From positions 1 to 64,000 of the forward strand of contig JABAQQ010000035.1 of NCBI GenBank assembly GCA_019187225.1: a DNA stretch of 64,000 bases, read 5' to 3'. A program made the position numbers and the translations under genes. Positions within the stretch are counted from its first letter, which is position 1. The number at the start of each line of letters is the position of its first letter. The DNA is from Saprospiraceae bacterium. GTDB taxonomy: Bacteria; Bacteroidota; Bacteroidia; Chitinophagales; Saprospiraceae. Of this stretch, positions 16,605 through 25,823 are shown one piece after another. A model generated the notes under the pieces. It made no database searches. It was not told the origin of the DNA and saw only the letters and a list, made by a program, of their open reading frames with translations.

Positions 16605-19600
16605 ATGACTTTTACGCTCCCTCAAGTACAAACCCTCGTCCGCGACCACTACGGCCTCGAAGTATCTGTCCAAAACCTTCCCGGTGAAATTGACCTGAAT
16701 TTTTTCGTAAAAACAGCGGAAGGCACTGCGCACGTTCTGAAAATTGCCCACCCCGGTGAACGCCGCGAAAACCTCGAATTTCAGCATGCCTTGATGACCC
16801 GCCTGAAGACGGCTGAATGGGGCCTTGAAATTCCGCAGGTCGTCCCGGCTGTTTCGGGGAAAGCCATTGTCGGTCTTACCATGCCGGATGGCTCCACCAC
16901 TCTGATGCGCCTGTTTACCTGGATAGAAGGGCGCTGTCTGGCCGACGTCCGTCCGCATACGCCCGCCTTGCTGGAACAAGTGGGAGCATTATGCGGCAAA
17001 CTCTGCGCTGCCCTGGCCGGCTTCGACCATCCTGCCGCCCACCGACTTCTCAAATGGGATCCGTCACAGGCCGCCTGGACACGCGGGCATTTATCTGCCA
17101 TCGAAGAAAAAGAAAAACAGGCGCTGGCCCAATATTTTTTCCAACTATTTGAACAACAGGCACTTCCGCTGTTGCCTGCGTTGCGCCGGAGCGTCAACTA
17201 CAACGATGCGAATGACTACAACGTGCTTGTAAGCCACGACCCCGAAAACCCCGTCGTACCGGGCGTGATTGACTTTGGCGACGCCGTTTTTACACATACC
17301 GTCAATGAACTGGCCATCGCCGCCGCTTACGCCGCCCTGCACAAACCCGACCCCCTGACGGCGATCTTCCACCTGACCAAGGGTTTTCACCGCATCTTTC
17401 CGCTGACGGAGCAGGAAGTCCGGGCCCTCTTCCCGCTCATCGGGGCGCGGCTGCTCATCAGCGTCACCTGCTCGGCCATCAACCGCCTGGAAAATCCCTC
17501 CAATACCTACCTCCAGATCAGCGACGGCCCGGCCTGGGCATTGCTGGAAAAACTCCGCAACATTCCCCCTGCTTTGGCCCATGCCACCCTGCGCCATGCC
17601 TGCGGATGGGAACCCTGCCCGGACAATGCACTTTTTGTACAATGGGCAAATGACAACTTCCGGCAAGTCAAACCGGTTGTCGCCGTGCCGCTCACCGGCC
17701 CCGATGTCGTCTGGCTCGACCTCAGCGTCGGAAGCCCCGACCTGGGCAACTACGCCGACATCGAAGACGCACAACTGCTGCACCGCCGCATTCAGGAGCA
17801 GCTGACGGTAGACGGTGGAGGGTGGAGGGTAGACGGTGGACGACTGACGGTAGACGGTGGAAGGCAGACGGTGGACGGCGGACGAGAAGTGGATGATGCC
17901 GGACAAAATCGAGGAAAAAGCGACATATCACCGCCCGAATCATCGCCTGAGCCGTCCACCGTCCACCGTATACCGTCCTCCCTCCCCGGCATCGGCCGCT
18001 ACGGCGAAATCCGCCCGTTCTACACCACCGACGCTTACGAAGTGCGCGGCAACGAGGGCTCCGAATGGCGCACGGTGCACATCGGTCTGGATATTTTTTT
18101 ACCGCCCGGCACGCCGGTTTTTGCACCGCTCGACGGATCGGTGCACAGTTTTCAGGACAACGCCAAAGACCGCGACTACGGCCCGACGATCATCCTGGAA
18201 CACCGCGTGAACGAACACCTGACTTTTTATACGCTCTTCGGTCACCTGACACGGGACTCGCTCGAAGGACTTCAAACCGGCCAAAGCATCCGCGCCGGAC
18301 AGGAATTTTGCCGGATCGGCCCCATGCCCGAAAACGGCAACTGGTCGCCGCACCTGCATTTCCAGGTCATACTCGATATGCTCGGCATGACGGGCGATTT
18401 TCCCGGCGTGGCATTCCCCGCGCAACGCGCCGTATGGACAAGCCTCTGTCCCGACCCCTGGTTGCTGCTCACCGGCCGGTTTTCAGAAAAAACCGGAGGG
18501 GTGGGTGCAACAGCCATTCTGGATTACCGAAAAAAACATCTGGGCAAGAACCTCAGCGTTTCGTACCGCCAACCCCTCGATATACTGCGCGGCTGGCGCC
18601 AATACCTTTTCGACGATACAGGCCGGCGTTATCTGGATACCGTGAACAACGTAGCGCACGTGGGCCACGAACACCCGCGCGTCGTGCGCGCCGGACAAAG
18701 GCAAATGGCCGTTCTGAACACCAATACACGCTATTTACATCCCAACATCGTGCATTTTACGGAGGCTCTGCTGGAAACCTTTCCACCGGCGCTCGACGTG
18801 GTGTTTCTGGTCAACAGCGGCAGCGAGGCCAATGAACTGGCCATGCGGCTGGCGAAAACATACACGGGTCAGCAGGACATGATCGTTGTGGAAGCGGGTT
18901 ATCATGGCAACACGCAGGGATGCATTGACATCAGTTCGTACAAATTCGACGGCCCCGGCGGCAAAGGCGTCCCACCCCACGTGCACGCCGTGCCGCTGCC
19001 CGATGCATACCGGGGCCAGTACCGCGGCAACAACGCCGAAACCGGCCGGCAATACGCCGCCCATGTGGGCGACGCCTTGCAACACATCCGCGACGCCGGC
19101 AGGGGAGTTGCCGCTTTCATTTGCGAGCCGGTCATCAGTTGCGGCGGACAGATCACGCTGCCGCCCGGCTATTTGAGCGAAGTGTTCAGTCAGGTACGGG
19201 CTGCCGGCGGACTTTGCATCGCCGACGAAGTTCAAACGGGTTGCGGGCGGCATGGGCTGCACTTTTGGGCCTTCGAAGAACACGGAGTGGTGCCGGACAT
19301 CGTCACCATCGGCAAACCCATCGGCAACGGTCATCCGCTCGGCGCCGTGGTGACGACACGCGCCATTGCCGAAGCGTTCGCCAACGGAATGGAATATTTC
19401 AACACCTTCGGCGGAAATCCTGTGTCGTGCGCCATCGGACTGGAGGTTTTGCGCGTGGTTCGGGAAGAAGGGTTGCAGCAAAATGCTTTGGAAACAGGCG
19501 CTTACCTGAGCGGACAACTGAGCGAACTGGCGCGCCGATTCCCTGTCATCGGCGACGTTCGGGGGCCGGGATTGTTCATCGGCGTCGAATTGGTCAACGA

Positions 19601-19811
19601 CCCGGAAAAGCGGGAACCCGCCGGCGCAAAGGCCACCTACATGGCCAACCGGATGCGCGAACTGGGCATCCTCATGAGCACCGACGGGCCGTTTCACAAT
19701 GTTTTGAAAATCAAACCGCCCATCGTATTCACCCAAAAGGACGCGGATTTTTTGACGGAAACCATGGAGCGGGTGCTGGGAGAGGATGCGATGGGGATGA
19801 ATCGTCATTAA
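16605..19811 (+). CDS. Three-domain fusion: APH-type amine kinase, M23 peptidase-like, class III aminotransferase-fold phospholyase
   Basis: 1068 residues from the ATG at 16605; the open frame upstream overlaps the divergent gene's promoter region and lacks homology. Residues about 25-340 form an aminoglycoside-phosphotransferase-type kinase (catalytic [14 protein letters not shown], with Asn where the family usually has His before xD; metal-binding VIDFGDAV). About 480-600 is an M23/LytM domain ([14 protein letters not shown] and HLHFQ). About 630-1068 is a PLP class III aminotransferase fold ([28 protein letters not shown], and Lys in [11 protein letters not shown], about residue 902). The same three-domain order is known in bacteria and resembles hydroxylysine or ethanolamine kinases joined to ammoniophospholyases, so it probably phosphorylates an amino-alcohol and then eliminates phosphate and ammonia. 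Residues about 400-460 are encoded by an inserted inverted heptamer repeat. It overlaps the convergent monooxygenase gene by 4 bp. Confidence 0.85.
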   Translation: MTFTLPQVQTLVRDHYGLEVSVQNLPGEIDLNFFVKTAEGTAHVLKIAHPGERRENLEFQHALMTRLKTAEWGLEIPQVVPAVSGKAIVGLTMPDGSTTLMRLFTWIEGRCLADVRPHTPALLEQVGALCGKLCAALAGFDHPAAHRLLKWDPSQAAWTRGHLSAIEEKEKQALAQYFFQLFEQQALPLLPALRRSVNYNDANDYNVLVSHDPENPVVPGVIDFGDAVFTHTVNELAIAAAYAALHKPDPLTAIFHLTKGFHRIFPLTEQEVRALFPLIGARLLISVTCSAINRLENPSNTYLQISDGPAWALLEKLRNIPPALAHATLRHACGWEPCPDNALFVQWANDNFRQVKPVVAVPLTGPDVVWLDLSVGSPDLGNYADIEDAQLLHRRIQEQLTVDGGGWRVDGGRLTVDGGRQTVDGGREVDDAGQNRGKSDISPPESSPEPSTVHRIPSSLPGIGRYGEIRPFYTTDAYEVRGNEGSEWRTVHIGLDIFLPPGTPVFAPLDGSVHSFQDNAKDRDYGPTIILEHRVNEHLTFYTLFGHLTRDSLEGLQTGQSIRAGQEFCRIGPMPENGNWSPHLHFQVILDMLGMTGDFPGVAFPAQRAVWTSLCPDPWLLLTGRFSEKTGGVGATAILDYRKKHLGKNLSVSYRQPLDILRGWRQYLFDDTGRRYLDTVNNVAHVGHEHPRVVRAGQRQMAVLNTNTRYLHPNIVHFTEALLETFPPALDVVFLVNSGSEANELAMRLAKTYTGQQDMIVVEAGYHGNTQGCIDISSYKFDGPGGKGVPPHVHAVPLPDAYRGQYRGNNAETGRQYAAHVGDALQHIRDAGRGVAAFICEPVISCGGQITLPPGYLSEVFSQVRAAGGLCIADEVQTGCGRHGLHFWAFEEHGVVPDIVTIGKPIGNGHPLGAVVTTRAIAEAFANGMEYFNTFGGNPVSCAIGLEVLRVVREEGLQQNALETGAYLSGQLSELARRFPVIGDVRGPGLFIGVELVNDPEKREPAGAKATYMANRMRELGILMSTDGPFHNVLKIKPPIVFTQKDADFLTETMERVLGEDAMGMNRH
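17804..17983. repeat. In-frame inverted heptamer element inside the fusion gene
   Basis: The left arm is twelve in-register 7-bp units (17804-17887), starting GACGGTA, GACGGTG and drifting to GAGGGTG, GACGACT and GAAGGCA. A 68-bp spacer follows, then a right arm of complementary units (CCACCGT twice, ATACCGT, CCTCCCT; 17956-17983). The layout copies 1-293. The 180 bp equal 60 codons and keep the frame. In the exact heptamer a TAG would appear every 21 nt, and the base changes seen here remove every in-frame stop, giving a Gly/Asp/Val/Arg-rich linker followed by a Ser/Pro-rich one. Confidence 0.93.
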
Positions 19812-20950
19812 AAGTCACTAATGACCCCAAATGCCCCTCTAACATGCCCCGCGATTTTCTCCGAATCCATTTTGATATTCCGCAGGATACCGCTCAACGG
19901 CGTGGAAAAACCGCAAAAATAGAGCCCCCGGTGGGCTTCGTCGTCGAACCATAAGCTCCGCGGATACCCTCTTTCATTCAAAAGCGGCTGGGCGTTTTCG
20001 ACGAAATCTTCCACCGATGCGCGGTAGCCCGTGCAGGCGATCACCGCGTCGAATGGTTCGGTCCGGCCATCTTTGAACGTCACCGAGTTTTCATTCAGCT
20101 GCTGAATATCAGGGACGATCATCACTTTTCGCTGTTTGATGAGGTCAATCGTGCCGATGTCAATGACGGGGACTTTGCCGAAGCGCCGCAATTGCTCCGA
20201 AGGCGCGTAGGGAGAAGGTGGCAGGCCGTACGGCGTCAAGTCGCCGACGGTCCATTTTTGCACTTGCCGCGCGATAAAATCGTAGGCCCAGGCAGGTAGT
20301 TTGCCCAACAGGATGGCCGTTTTTTGCGCCGGCCGCCCCGCCACGTCGCGGCGGATAAAATTCACCGGCCCGCGGACGGAAATGAAAGGGAGGGCACCTT
20401 TCTCGTGCAGGTCGAGCGCCAGCTCGGCGCCCGTATTGCCGATGCCCACCAGGAGGACCCGTTTGCCGGCGAACGCATCGGCGTTTCGGTAATCCCTGCT
20501 GTGCATCAGGACGCCTTTGAAACGTTCCTGCCCCGGCCATTGCGGCATATTCGGCACGCGGTTGTAACCCGTGGCCACCACCACCCGCTCTGCGGTAAAA
20601 ACATCCGTATTCGTCGTCGCCACCCAACGGCCGTTCTCCCGCCGGATGCTCCGGACCTCCTGCCCAAACAGCGGCGCGATGCCCATGTGCCGGATATAAT
20701 CCTCCCAATACGCGATCAGGTCGAGCCGCGGCACGTAAGTGGGATAATGCGCAGGCATGGGCCAGTGCGGCAGGTCGGATTGTTCCTTGACGGTGTGCAG
20801 GCAGACGCGCTCATAATGGCCGTGCCACGACTCCCCTACCCTGTCGCCTTTTTCCAGCAGGAGGTAAGGAATGTCCATCCGGGCGAGCCGCCCGGCAACG
20901 GCGAGACCGGCGGGGCCGGCGCCGATGATGAGGGTGTCGGTGTGGCGCAT
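19808..20950 (-). CDS. FAD/NAD(P)-dependent flavin monooxygenase-like oxidoreductase
   Basis: 380 residues, the length of YUCCA/FMO-like single-component monooxygenases. FAD-binding LIIGAGPAGLAVAGRLAR at residues about 6-23, a Rossmann NADP site VLLVGIGNTGAELALDL about 165-181, the FMO-type segment FKGVLMHSRDYRNADAFAGK between them, and ACTGYRASV near residue 310. It would use NADPH and oxygen to oxygenate a small nucleophile in the cytoplasm. It is convergent with, and overlaps by 4 bp, the kinase/phospholyase fusion; whether they act on related amines is speculative. Confidence 0.85.
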   Translation of the reverse strand: MRHTDTLIIGAGPAGLAVAGRLARMDIPYLLLEKGDRVGESWHGHYERVCLHTVKEQSDLPHWPMPAHYPTYVPRLDLIAYWEDYIRHMGIAPLFGQEVRSIRRENGRWVATTNTDVFTAERVVVATGYNRVPNMPQWPGQERFKGVLMHSRDYRNADAFAGKRVLLVGIGNTGAELALDLHEKGALPFISVRGPVNFIRRDVAGRPAQKTAILLGKLPAWAYDFIARQVQKWTVGDLTPYGLPPSPYAPSEQLRRFGKVPVIDIGTIDLIKQRKVMIVPDIQQLNENSVTFKDGRTEPFDAVIACTGYRASVEDFVENAQPLLNERGYPRSLWFDDEAHRGLYFCGFSTPLSGILRNIKMDSEKIAGHVRGAFGVISDF

Positions 20951-21046
20951 CGGTATTTTTTTGATGGAATATGTACGTTAGAAGATCGTATCCTGACGGA
21001 AGATACAATGAGTGTGGCGTAACGACCGGCATTACATCGAAGAAAT

Positions 21047-21424
21047 TCATTTGCCGAGTAAAAACTCATCGAAGTTGTCGCGGTGTAAAGTTCCAACAAC
21101 CGTTGGTTTATAAGACTCGTGAAAAGATGACGGAAATTTCGCTTTGGCTCTCGGGTTCCATTTCATCTGCCAAATTGAAATTGCTCCCTCCGATTCTTCC
21201 ACATAATCTATTTCTTGCTGCTGATAGGTTCGCCAGAAATATGTTTTTGCCCAGATCCGATGGTAATTCAAATACTTTTTCCGTTCGCTGAGCAAAAAGT
21301 TTTCCCACAACGCTCCTGCATCGGTGCGCAATTCCGGAGGTTTAAAATCGGCGAGCACAGCGTTTCGAATACCATTGTCGTAGAAATATATTTTTCGACT
21401 GCTGTTGATCCCGAAGCAGACGCT
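21047..21424 (-). pseudogene. C-terminal remnant of a DUF4143 AAA ATPase
   Basis: Translation on the minus strand gives SSRKIYFYDNGIRNAVLADF followed by GALWENFLLSERKKYL and YFWRTYQQQEIDYVEE, which is the conserved C-terminal DUF4143 domain of prokaryotic AAA ATPases. The frame meets a TAG at 21425-21427 immediately upstream, and the entire N-terminal ATPase half (Walker A and B) is absent. The C-terminus (DEFLLGK) looks natural. It is therefore a 5'-truncated relic. Complete family members are often mobile, restriction-like or toxin-associated ATPases. Confidence 0.85.
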
Positions 21425-21517
21425 CTATCATTTTTTGCAAAAATAAAAGATTTTAATCTGCCAATTTACTAAAAAATGTAGATTAAAAACGCATCTTAGC
21501 AAAATTAATATTCCATT

Positions 21518-21537
21518 CACCTGCCCCTCTGCAGGTG
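21518..21537. repeat. Short perfect hairpin in the leader of the HTH/PLD-like gene
   Basis: CACCTGC pairs with GCAGGTG around a 6-nt loop, 58 bp upstream of the next start codon. There is no T-run, so it is not a typical terminator. It could be an operator or an mRNA stem. Confidence 0.4.
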
Positions 21538-21594
21538 GCAAAGTCGGATCAATAACAATCCAACCTACTTTTAGGGCAAAATCCATCGGATAAC

Positions 21595-22509
21595 ATGGAA
21601 AAATTGCCGCCACTGAACAAAGAAGAGCGCTTGTACGACATCGTTCAAAAGGGAGTCGGGCTCCTGGCAGAAAAACAGGAGTACGGGCAAATCAACCTGG
21701 TCAACAAATTGAAAATCCTGAACCTGGCGGTATCGCCCGCTTCCCTGAGCAACATCGTCAAAGGCAAAAAAGCGGGTCTGCAGGTATTGAAAACCGCTGC
21801 CCAAGGCATCGAAGCCATCCTGCGCAGCGAGCTCGGGATGGAATACGCCAGGGAAACGCGGGAATTCCGTCCCTTCGCCGAACCGGATTGGCAGCCGTAT
21901 ATCATCCCGGAAATCCTCATGCCCGCGCAAAATGATTCGGGCCTGATCCTGCATACCGACGGCCGCCTTTCCATTCAACAAAAAACGGAGTTCATTGCCG
22001 CCGCTCAAAAAGAGGTAATCGAGGTCGGTGTCCGGTTGAAAACATTTGCCGATTATTTCATCTCGAGGAAAGAACCGGAATACAAAGACCACATCGCCGC
22101 CCTGCTCCGGCGAGGCGTTGCGGTCAAAGGTTATCTGCTCGATCCGGATTCCAATGAGGCGAGTCTTTATTTCGCTGACAGGGCGCGCGCGCAGGAACCG
22201 GAGCGGGATGCCATCGCCGAAACGAAAAAAGCAGTTGAAAAATTGAAACGCTTAGTCGGGGAGTTCGCGCAACGCAATTACCCCGGAACGTTTGAAATAT
22301 TCCTGTACAAACACATCCCTTACAACCACTTCTTGGTGACCGACCGGCACCAGGACGGAGGCAGGATGATGGTATCTCATTACATATACGGCATACGGCG
22401 TGCAGAATGCCCCGTTTTGGAATTTACCAGATCTCAACAACCCGCTTTGTTCAAAAAATACGCGGATTCGCTGGAATATTTTATACGGGATGCGAAGCCC
22501 CTGCTCTGA
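21595..22509 (+). CDS. Putative regulator: N-terminal HTH-like region with PLD-like (DUF5919-type) domain
   Basis: 304 residues, cytoplasmic. The first about 80 residues are helical with an HTH-like segment (LVNKLKILNLAVSPASLSNIVKGKK). The C-terminal half has the order seen in DUF5919-type or phospholipase-D-like sensor domains: an early EFIAAAQKEVIEVGVRLKTF, the LLRRGVAVKGYLLDPDSNEA segment, and YNHFLVTDR near the end. No HKD catalytic motif is visible, so an active PLD is unlikely. Proteins of this layout are usually annotated as XRE-like regulators. It is isolated, 170 bp after the DUF4143 relic, and followed by about 400 bp without genes. Confidence 0.55.
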   Translation: MEKLPPLNKEERLYDIVQKGVGLLAEKQEYGQINLVNKLKILNLAVSPASLSNIVKGKKAGLQVLKTAAQGIEAILRSELGMEYARETREFRPFAEPDWQPYIIPEILMPAQNDSGLILHTDGRLSIQQKTEFIAAAQKEVIEVGVRLKTFADYFISRKEPEYKDHIAALLRRGVAVKGYLLDPDSNEASLYFADRARAQEPERDAIAETKKAVEKLKRLVGEFAQRNYPGTFEIFLYKHIPYNHFLVTDRHQDGGRMMVSHYIYGIRRAECPVLEFTRSQQPALFKKYADSLEYFIRDAKPLL

Positions 22510-22905
22510 CCCCGCCATCCGTCTGATGTGACGCTTTCCGCCCGGCCCGGGTTTTTCCAAAATTTACATAAATTTTCATAAACTGCTGTAAACCAAAACA
22601 ATACAGCGCCTGCACTTCTATGCGACTCACCTTTGTGCCGTTAAAACCGATGAACAGGTGCGGCACGATGGGTTGAATAAGTCGCGTCTTGAATGGCTTC
22701 TCACCCACCGGCTCTGCTGACCAGAGCGGCGCTTACGGCAGGCAGTATGTAGTCATGGAAAAGGGGTTTTGAGCGACAGCCACTTTTAAAAGATCGGATG
22801 ATTTTGTCTGCGGCCTGCCGGCAGTTGCAGGCACAGTATCCGCATGCCCGTTCGGCGCCCGCCGGCCACCTGTCGTCACTTTTTGAAACCTAAAAGTTTT
22901 CGACC
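22510..22905. other. Non-coding stretch
   Basis: About 400 bp with no credible gene on either strand. A small GC-rich inverted stretch (CTGCGGCCTGCCGGCAG near 22810) is present. No promoter of the Bacteroidota type was recognised upstream of the following small gene. Confidence 0.4.
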
Positions 22906-23280
22906 ATGAAAAATGCAATTCAAACAAGTTGGCAGGCCCTTATCCCGGTATTTTTTCTGCTGACGGCCCTCGCACCGGCGCCATCCGGTTTCTCCGCGAC
23001 GCCCACCCCGCAAGTCACCTGCCCTGCGCCCGACGTCACCGTCACAGACCGGAGCTCCAGTTCCGTATCCTTCGCCTGGGATGTCGTCACCGAAGCGACC
23101 GTTTACAAAGTATGGTATTACAGAAGCGAAGACAATTATACCAGTTCGGAAACCTATACAGGGAGCACTGCCATCTCCTATTCCAACCTTCCGGCAGGTA
23201 CTTACACGTTTTACATCTGTGCGGTTTGCGCGGGTGGTACCTCACCGGCCTACATCGTGGAAGACCTGCTGATGGGCTGA
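22906..23280 (+). CDS. Small secreted fibronectin type III domain protein
   Basis: 124 residues: a signal peptide (about 1-30, ending GFSA), a Pro/Thr linker and one FnIII module (CPAPDVTVTDRSSSSVSFAW, a central YKVWYYRSEDNY strand, and LPAGTYTFYICAVCAGG). It has no T9SS sorting tail and no lipobox, so it is probably periplasmic or released. Four Cys residues could form disulfides. It is convergent with the helical orphan at 23302-24762, separated by 21 bp and a strong hairpin. Confidence 0.65.
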   Translation: MKNAIQTSWQALIPVFFLLTALAPAPSGFSATPTPQVTCPAPDVTVTDRSSSSVSFAWDVVTEATVYKVWYYRSEDNYTSSETYTGSTAISYSNLPAGTYTFYICAVCAGGTSPAYIVEDLLMG

Positions 23281-23288
23281 GCGGGCGC

Positions 23289-23333
23289 CTGCATTTGCCA
23301 CTCACATGCCCCGCTTGCGGGTGGCAAATGCAG
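23289..23333. repeat. 13-bp perfect inverted repeat over the end of a gene
   Basis: CTGCATTTGCCAC (23289-23301) pairs perfectly with GTGGCAAATGCAG (23321-23333). The right arm lies inside the last codons of the minus-strand gene ending at 23302 and the left arm is just beyond its stop, so it spans the convergent gene junction. It lacks a T-run on either side; a role in transcript end protection is more likely than intrinsic termination. Confidence 0.7.
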
Positions 23334-24762
23334 CCTTGTAGGTGACTGCTTTTTCCAGCAGCCAGGGTTTAAAAAAGGCCGGTTTGGTGTTTTCTATCTT
23401 TTTCAGTACAAGGTCTTTGGCAGTCTTTTTCCGGACCAGCATTTTCAGCAACTTCATAAAATTGAAGGTGGCTTTGATCGCTTCCGTTCGGGGTTGGCGC
23501 AGGCGGTGGAGGTTGTTTTCAAAATTGGTGCAGTAGTTGAGGATGGTGTCCGGATCTTCCCCGAGTTCGTAGTAGCATCGCAACATCATGGTTTTCAATC
23601 GGATGAGCAGGTGCAGATCGTGCAATTCCTTGAGATTTACGCGATCCAGTTCTTTTACGATGGCTGCGAAGTCTTTTTTTTCAAATAGCAAAATGGCATT
23701 TGCCAGCAGTACCGCATGAGCGCGAACCTCTGCGGGTAAATATTGACTCCGGCCAGCGATAAACCTATCGGCCCAATCGAAGTCTTCTGCCTTGCCGGCC
23801 GCGTTGACGATGTTGTGGAACTCCGTGGTCGTTATGGAGCCTCTCCGGATGAAAACGCCGTGTTCGACACCGAGTTTGTTCAGGCGATGGGTTCTTCCCC
23901 ACAATTGTTCTTCTCCTGTTCGCACATCCAGCGAAGCGAAATTGCGCAGATAGATGAGTATCACACCCAATTCAAGGGGGGCAATTTTCCCGGCCTGCTC
24001 CGTCAGGATCGCTTCGACCCTGGAATAGTGTTCGTCGCGCCGCGAAGAAAGCAGTTGGTATACCTCCCGGTACAGCAGCAACAGCGGGTGAGCGGCCAGC
24101 GTCGGGGAATCGGGAATGGCCGGAATGTCAAATAAAAAATCCGGCGCCGGCACCGGGAGTTTCATGTTTTTCAAATTGACCATTTCGCAGGCCGTCTTGA
24201 GTTTGGTGACCGCGTAATAGAGGTCGAGATTGGCTGCGAAAGGAAGGAACGCCTCGCTTTGCGGGGTGGACTTGTCCTCGGTAAGGTGATTGTACACAAA
24301 GTGGTTGATAGCCAGACACTTCCCGTAATCCGCGACGCTCCGCTGTTTCGACAGGTCATTCAGTTCGGTTTGAAGCACGGAAGCGCCGTTCAGAAACTCG
24401 TATTCCAGTCCCCGTTCTTTCAAAACCTTCAGCCACAGGAAGCGGCTTTCGAAAGAGCCGTCGTTCATCTTTTCCGACAAGAGGAACGCCTTCAGCCACA
24501 GGTACAGATCGGACAGTGCGTTCAGCAGTTTTTTGTGGTTGTACTCGTTTTCTTCGATACCTGCTTCGAATACCTTCCGGTAGATATTGCCCAATTCAAG
24601 TTTTTTTTCTTCCCGAAAACCGGGATAAAACTTCTTCAGATATGCGAACACATCGAGGGCGACCTCGTCATTGCCGTGCAGGCGCTTCAGATATTTTTGG
24701 AAAGCCGCCACCTCTTCTTCCCGGAGGGTGCGGAAAAGTGTTAAAAATTTCAGGCGCCTCAT
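23302..24762 (-). CDS. Large helical protein of unknown function (paralogue of 56951-58330)
   Basis: 486 residues, almost entirely alpha-helical, no signal peptide, no membrane segment. It opens with LFRTLREEEVAAFQKYLKR and has a late block containing TTEFHNIVNAAGKAEDFDWADRFI, ANAILLFEKKDFAAIVKEL and RLKTMMLRCYYELGED. The protein at 56951-58330 has the same blocks in the same order (YHNIVASGLRCGELNWVEDFI, NLARLEYARKRFDSVLTLL, AKTLLLKTYFVLGEYD), so the two form a family of about 460-490 residues, probably with TPR-like helical repeats. The function is unknown. Both copies lie next to genes for secreted proteins. Confidence 0.7.
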   Translation of the reverse strand: MRRLKFLTLFRTLREEEVAAFQKYLKRLHGNDEVALDVFAYLKKFYPGFREEKKLELGNIYRKVFEAGIEENEYNHKKLLNALSDLYLWLKAFLLSEKMNDGSFESRFLWLKVLKERGLEYEFLNGASVLQTELNDLSKQRSVADYGKCLAINHFVYNHLTEDKSTPQSEAFLPFAANLDLYYAVTKLKTACEMVNLKNMKLPVPAPDFLFDIPAIPDSPTLAAHPLLLLYREVYQLLSSRRDEHYSRVEAILTEQAGKIAPLELGVILIYLRNFASLDVRTGEEQLWGRTHRLNKLGVEHGVFIRRGSITTTEFHNIVNAAGKAEDFDWADRFIAGRSQYLPAEVRAHAVLLANAILLFEKKDFAAIVKELDRVNLKELHDLHLLIRLKTMMLRCYYELGEDPDTILNYCTNFENNLHRLRQPRTEAIKATFNFMKLLKMLVRKKTAKDLVLKKIENTKPAFFKPWLLEKAVTYKAAFATRKRGM

Positions 24763-25120
24763 GATTTTTTTTCACAAATATGGAGGTGAAAAATCAGATA
24801 AACGACTGAATGTTATTGTATATTTTTTTAACGCATATTTTCAGCGTCTCTCGAAATGCAGGTACATCCTAATTAATTGGAATTCTGTGCTTTACAATTC
24901 CATTTTCCCTGTCTCGAAAAACATCCGGCTTGTATCCGCCGGGGGAGAAGCATTTTCACTGAAAGGCAGGTTCTGTTCGTAAAACACCAAAAAGTGACGG
25001 TGACGGCGGTGAAATATGATGTTTTTCAAATGAACCGAATGCCGGACCATTGTACCAGATTAAGAGCGCGTCAATAATGAAAGAAAGATATTTAAAAAAA
25101 GCATGTTCTTAAGCGTGCGG
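24763..25120. other. Non-coding stretch upstream of two divergent genes
   Basis: About 360 bp between the helical orphan and the inverted repeat at 25121. No gene, terminator or consensus promoter was recognised; the part next to 24762 is AT-rich and probably carries that gene's promoter. Confidence 0.4.
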
Positions 25121-25194
25121 ACATTGGATTTTTGACAATGGACATTTGACTAAATGATTGGCCCCCAGGGTCAAATGTCCAACTTCCAATGTCA
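25121..25194. repeat. Inverted repeat of GACATTGGA/GGACATTTGAC words
   Basis: GACATTGGA and GGACATTTGAC (25121-25151) are answered by GTCAAATGTCC and TCCAATGTC (25171-25194), giving a two-part stem with a 19-nt loop. It lies 31 bp upstream of the small HTH gene. The words match the arrays at 12866-13003 and 50568-50634. Confidence 0.88.
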
Positions 25195-25225
25195 ATTTAT
25201 TTTGTCTATATACTTAATTATCGTT

Positions 25226-25525
25226 ATGGAAGAGTATCGCAAACATATTTTAGACCGGTTTCAGGAACACCTGCAACAAAATTTTAAAAATTATTGCGAG
25301 CGGCACGGCATCGAACAAACGGACAACCAATTGATCACTTTTTTGATTGACCACGACCTGATGTCGCTGGCTCACGTACAAAGATACACTGTATTAAAGG
25401 AGTTTGAAAAACTGTACCCCGAACACACTTATCACAAAACGCACGCGGTCAGTACTTTGGCCAATCGCTTCAGCATCTCTGAAAGAACAGTGTGGAGCAT
25501 CCTGAAATACATTAAATCACGGTAG
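25226..25525 (+). CDS. Small HTH-type DNA-binding protein
   Basis: 99 residues from the ATG at 25226; the frame upstream is only repeat sequence. The C-terminal half (THAVSTLANRFSISERTVWSILKYIKSR) has a clear helix-turn-helix pattern, and the N-terminal half (ERHGIEQTDNQLITFLIDHDLMS) is helical. Proteins of this size and layout are common in Bacteroidota as uncharacterised regulators. It is a single gene ended by a strong terminator at 25585. Confidence 0.6.
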   Translation: MEEYRKHILDRFQEHLQQNFKNYCERHGIEQTDNQLITFLIDHDLMSLAHVQRYTVLKEFEKLYPEHTYHKTHAVSTLANRFSISERTVWSILKYIKSR

Positions 25526-25584
25526 ATAGTTTTAGTTTTAATAGACCATCCGATAATTTTAAAAGTACCAGGTAGTATAAGACC

Positions 25585-25629
25585 GGCTTTGAAGACACCG
25601 GTTTTTGCCGGCTATTCAAAGCCTTTTTT
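25585..25629 (+). terminator. Intrinsic terminator
   Basis: GGCTTTGAA pairs perfectly with TTCAAAGCC, with an inner ACCGG/CCGG stem, followed at once by six T residues. It lies 60 bp after the small HTH gene and before the nucleosidase gene cluster. Confidence 0.8.
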
Positions 25630-25823
25630 GATGACTCGTCTATGTTTTGAATATATTAATCTGAGTGGCCAAATGAAAATATTGAAAACCAGGAAGACGA
25701 ACCCCAGAAAACCGGCCCCAAATTCAGAGTTGGGCGTCTGAGGTTTGCCCGGACAAAAAACCAAATGAATAACGCTCAGCAATACAACATCGCAACTCCG
25801 CTTCAACCGGCCGCGGCATTCGA
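25630..25823. other. Leader of the nucleosidase cluster
   Basis: About 195 bp between the terminator and the nucleosidase start. No promoter matching the Bacteroidota consensus and no hairpin was recognised. Confidence 0.35.

Noticed and set aside
18735-19808. 357-codon minus-strand frame over the aminotransferase domain
   Set aside because: Antisense shadow; PLP motifs lie on the plus strand.
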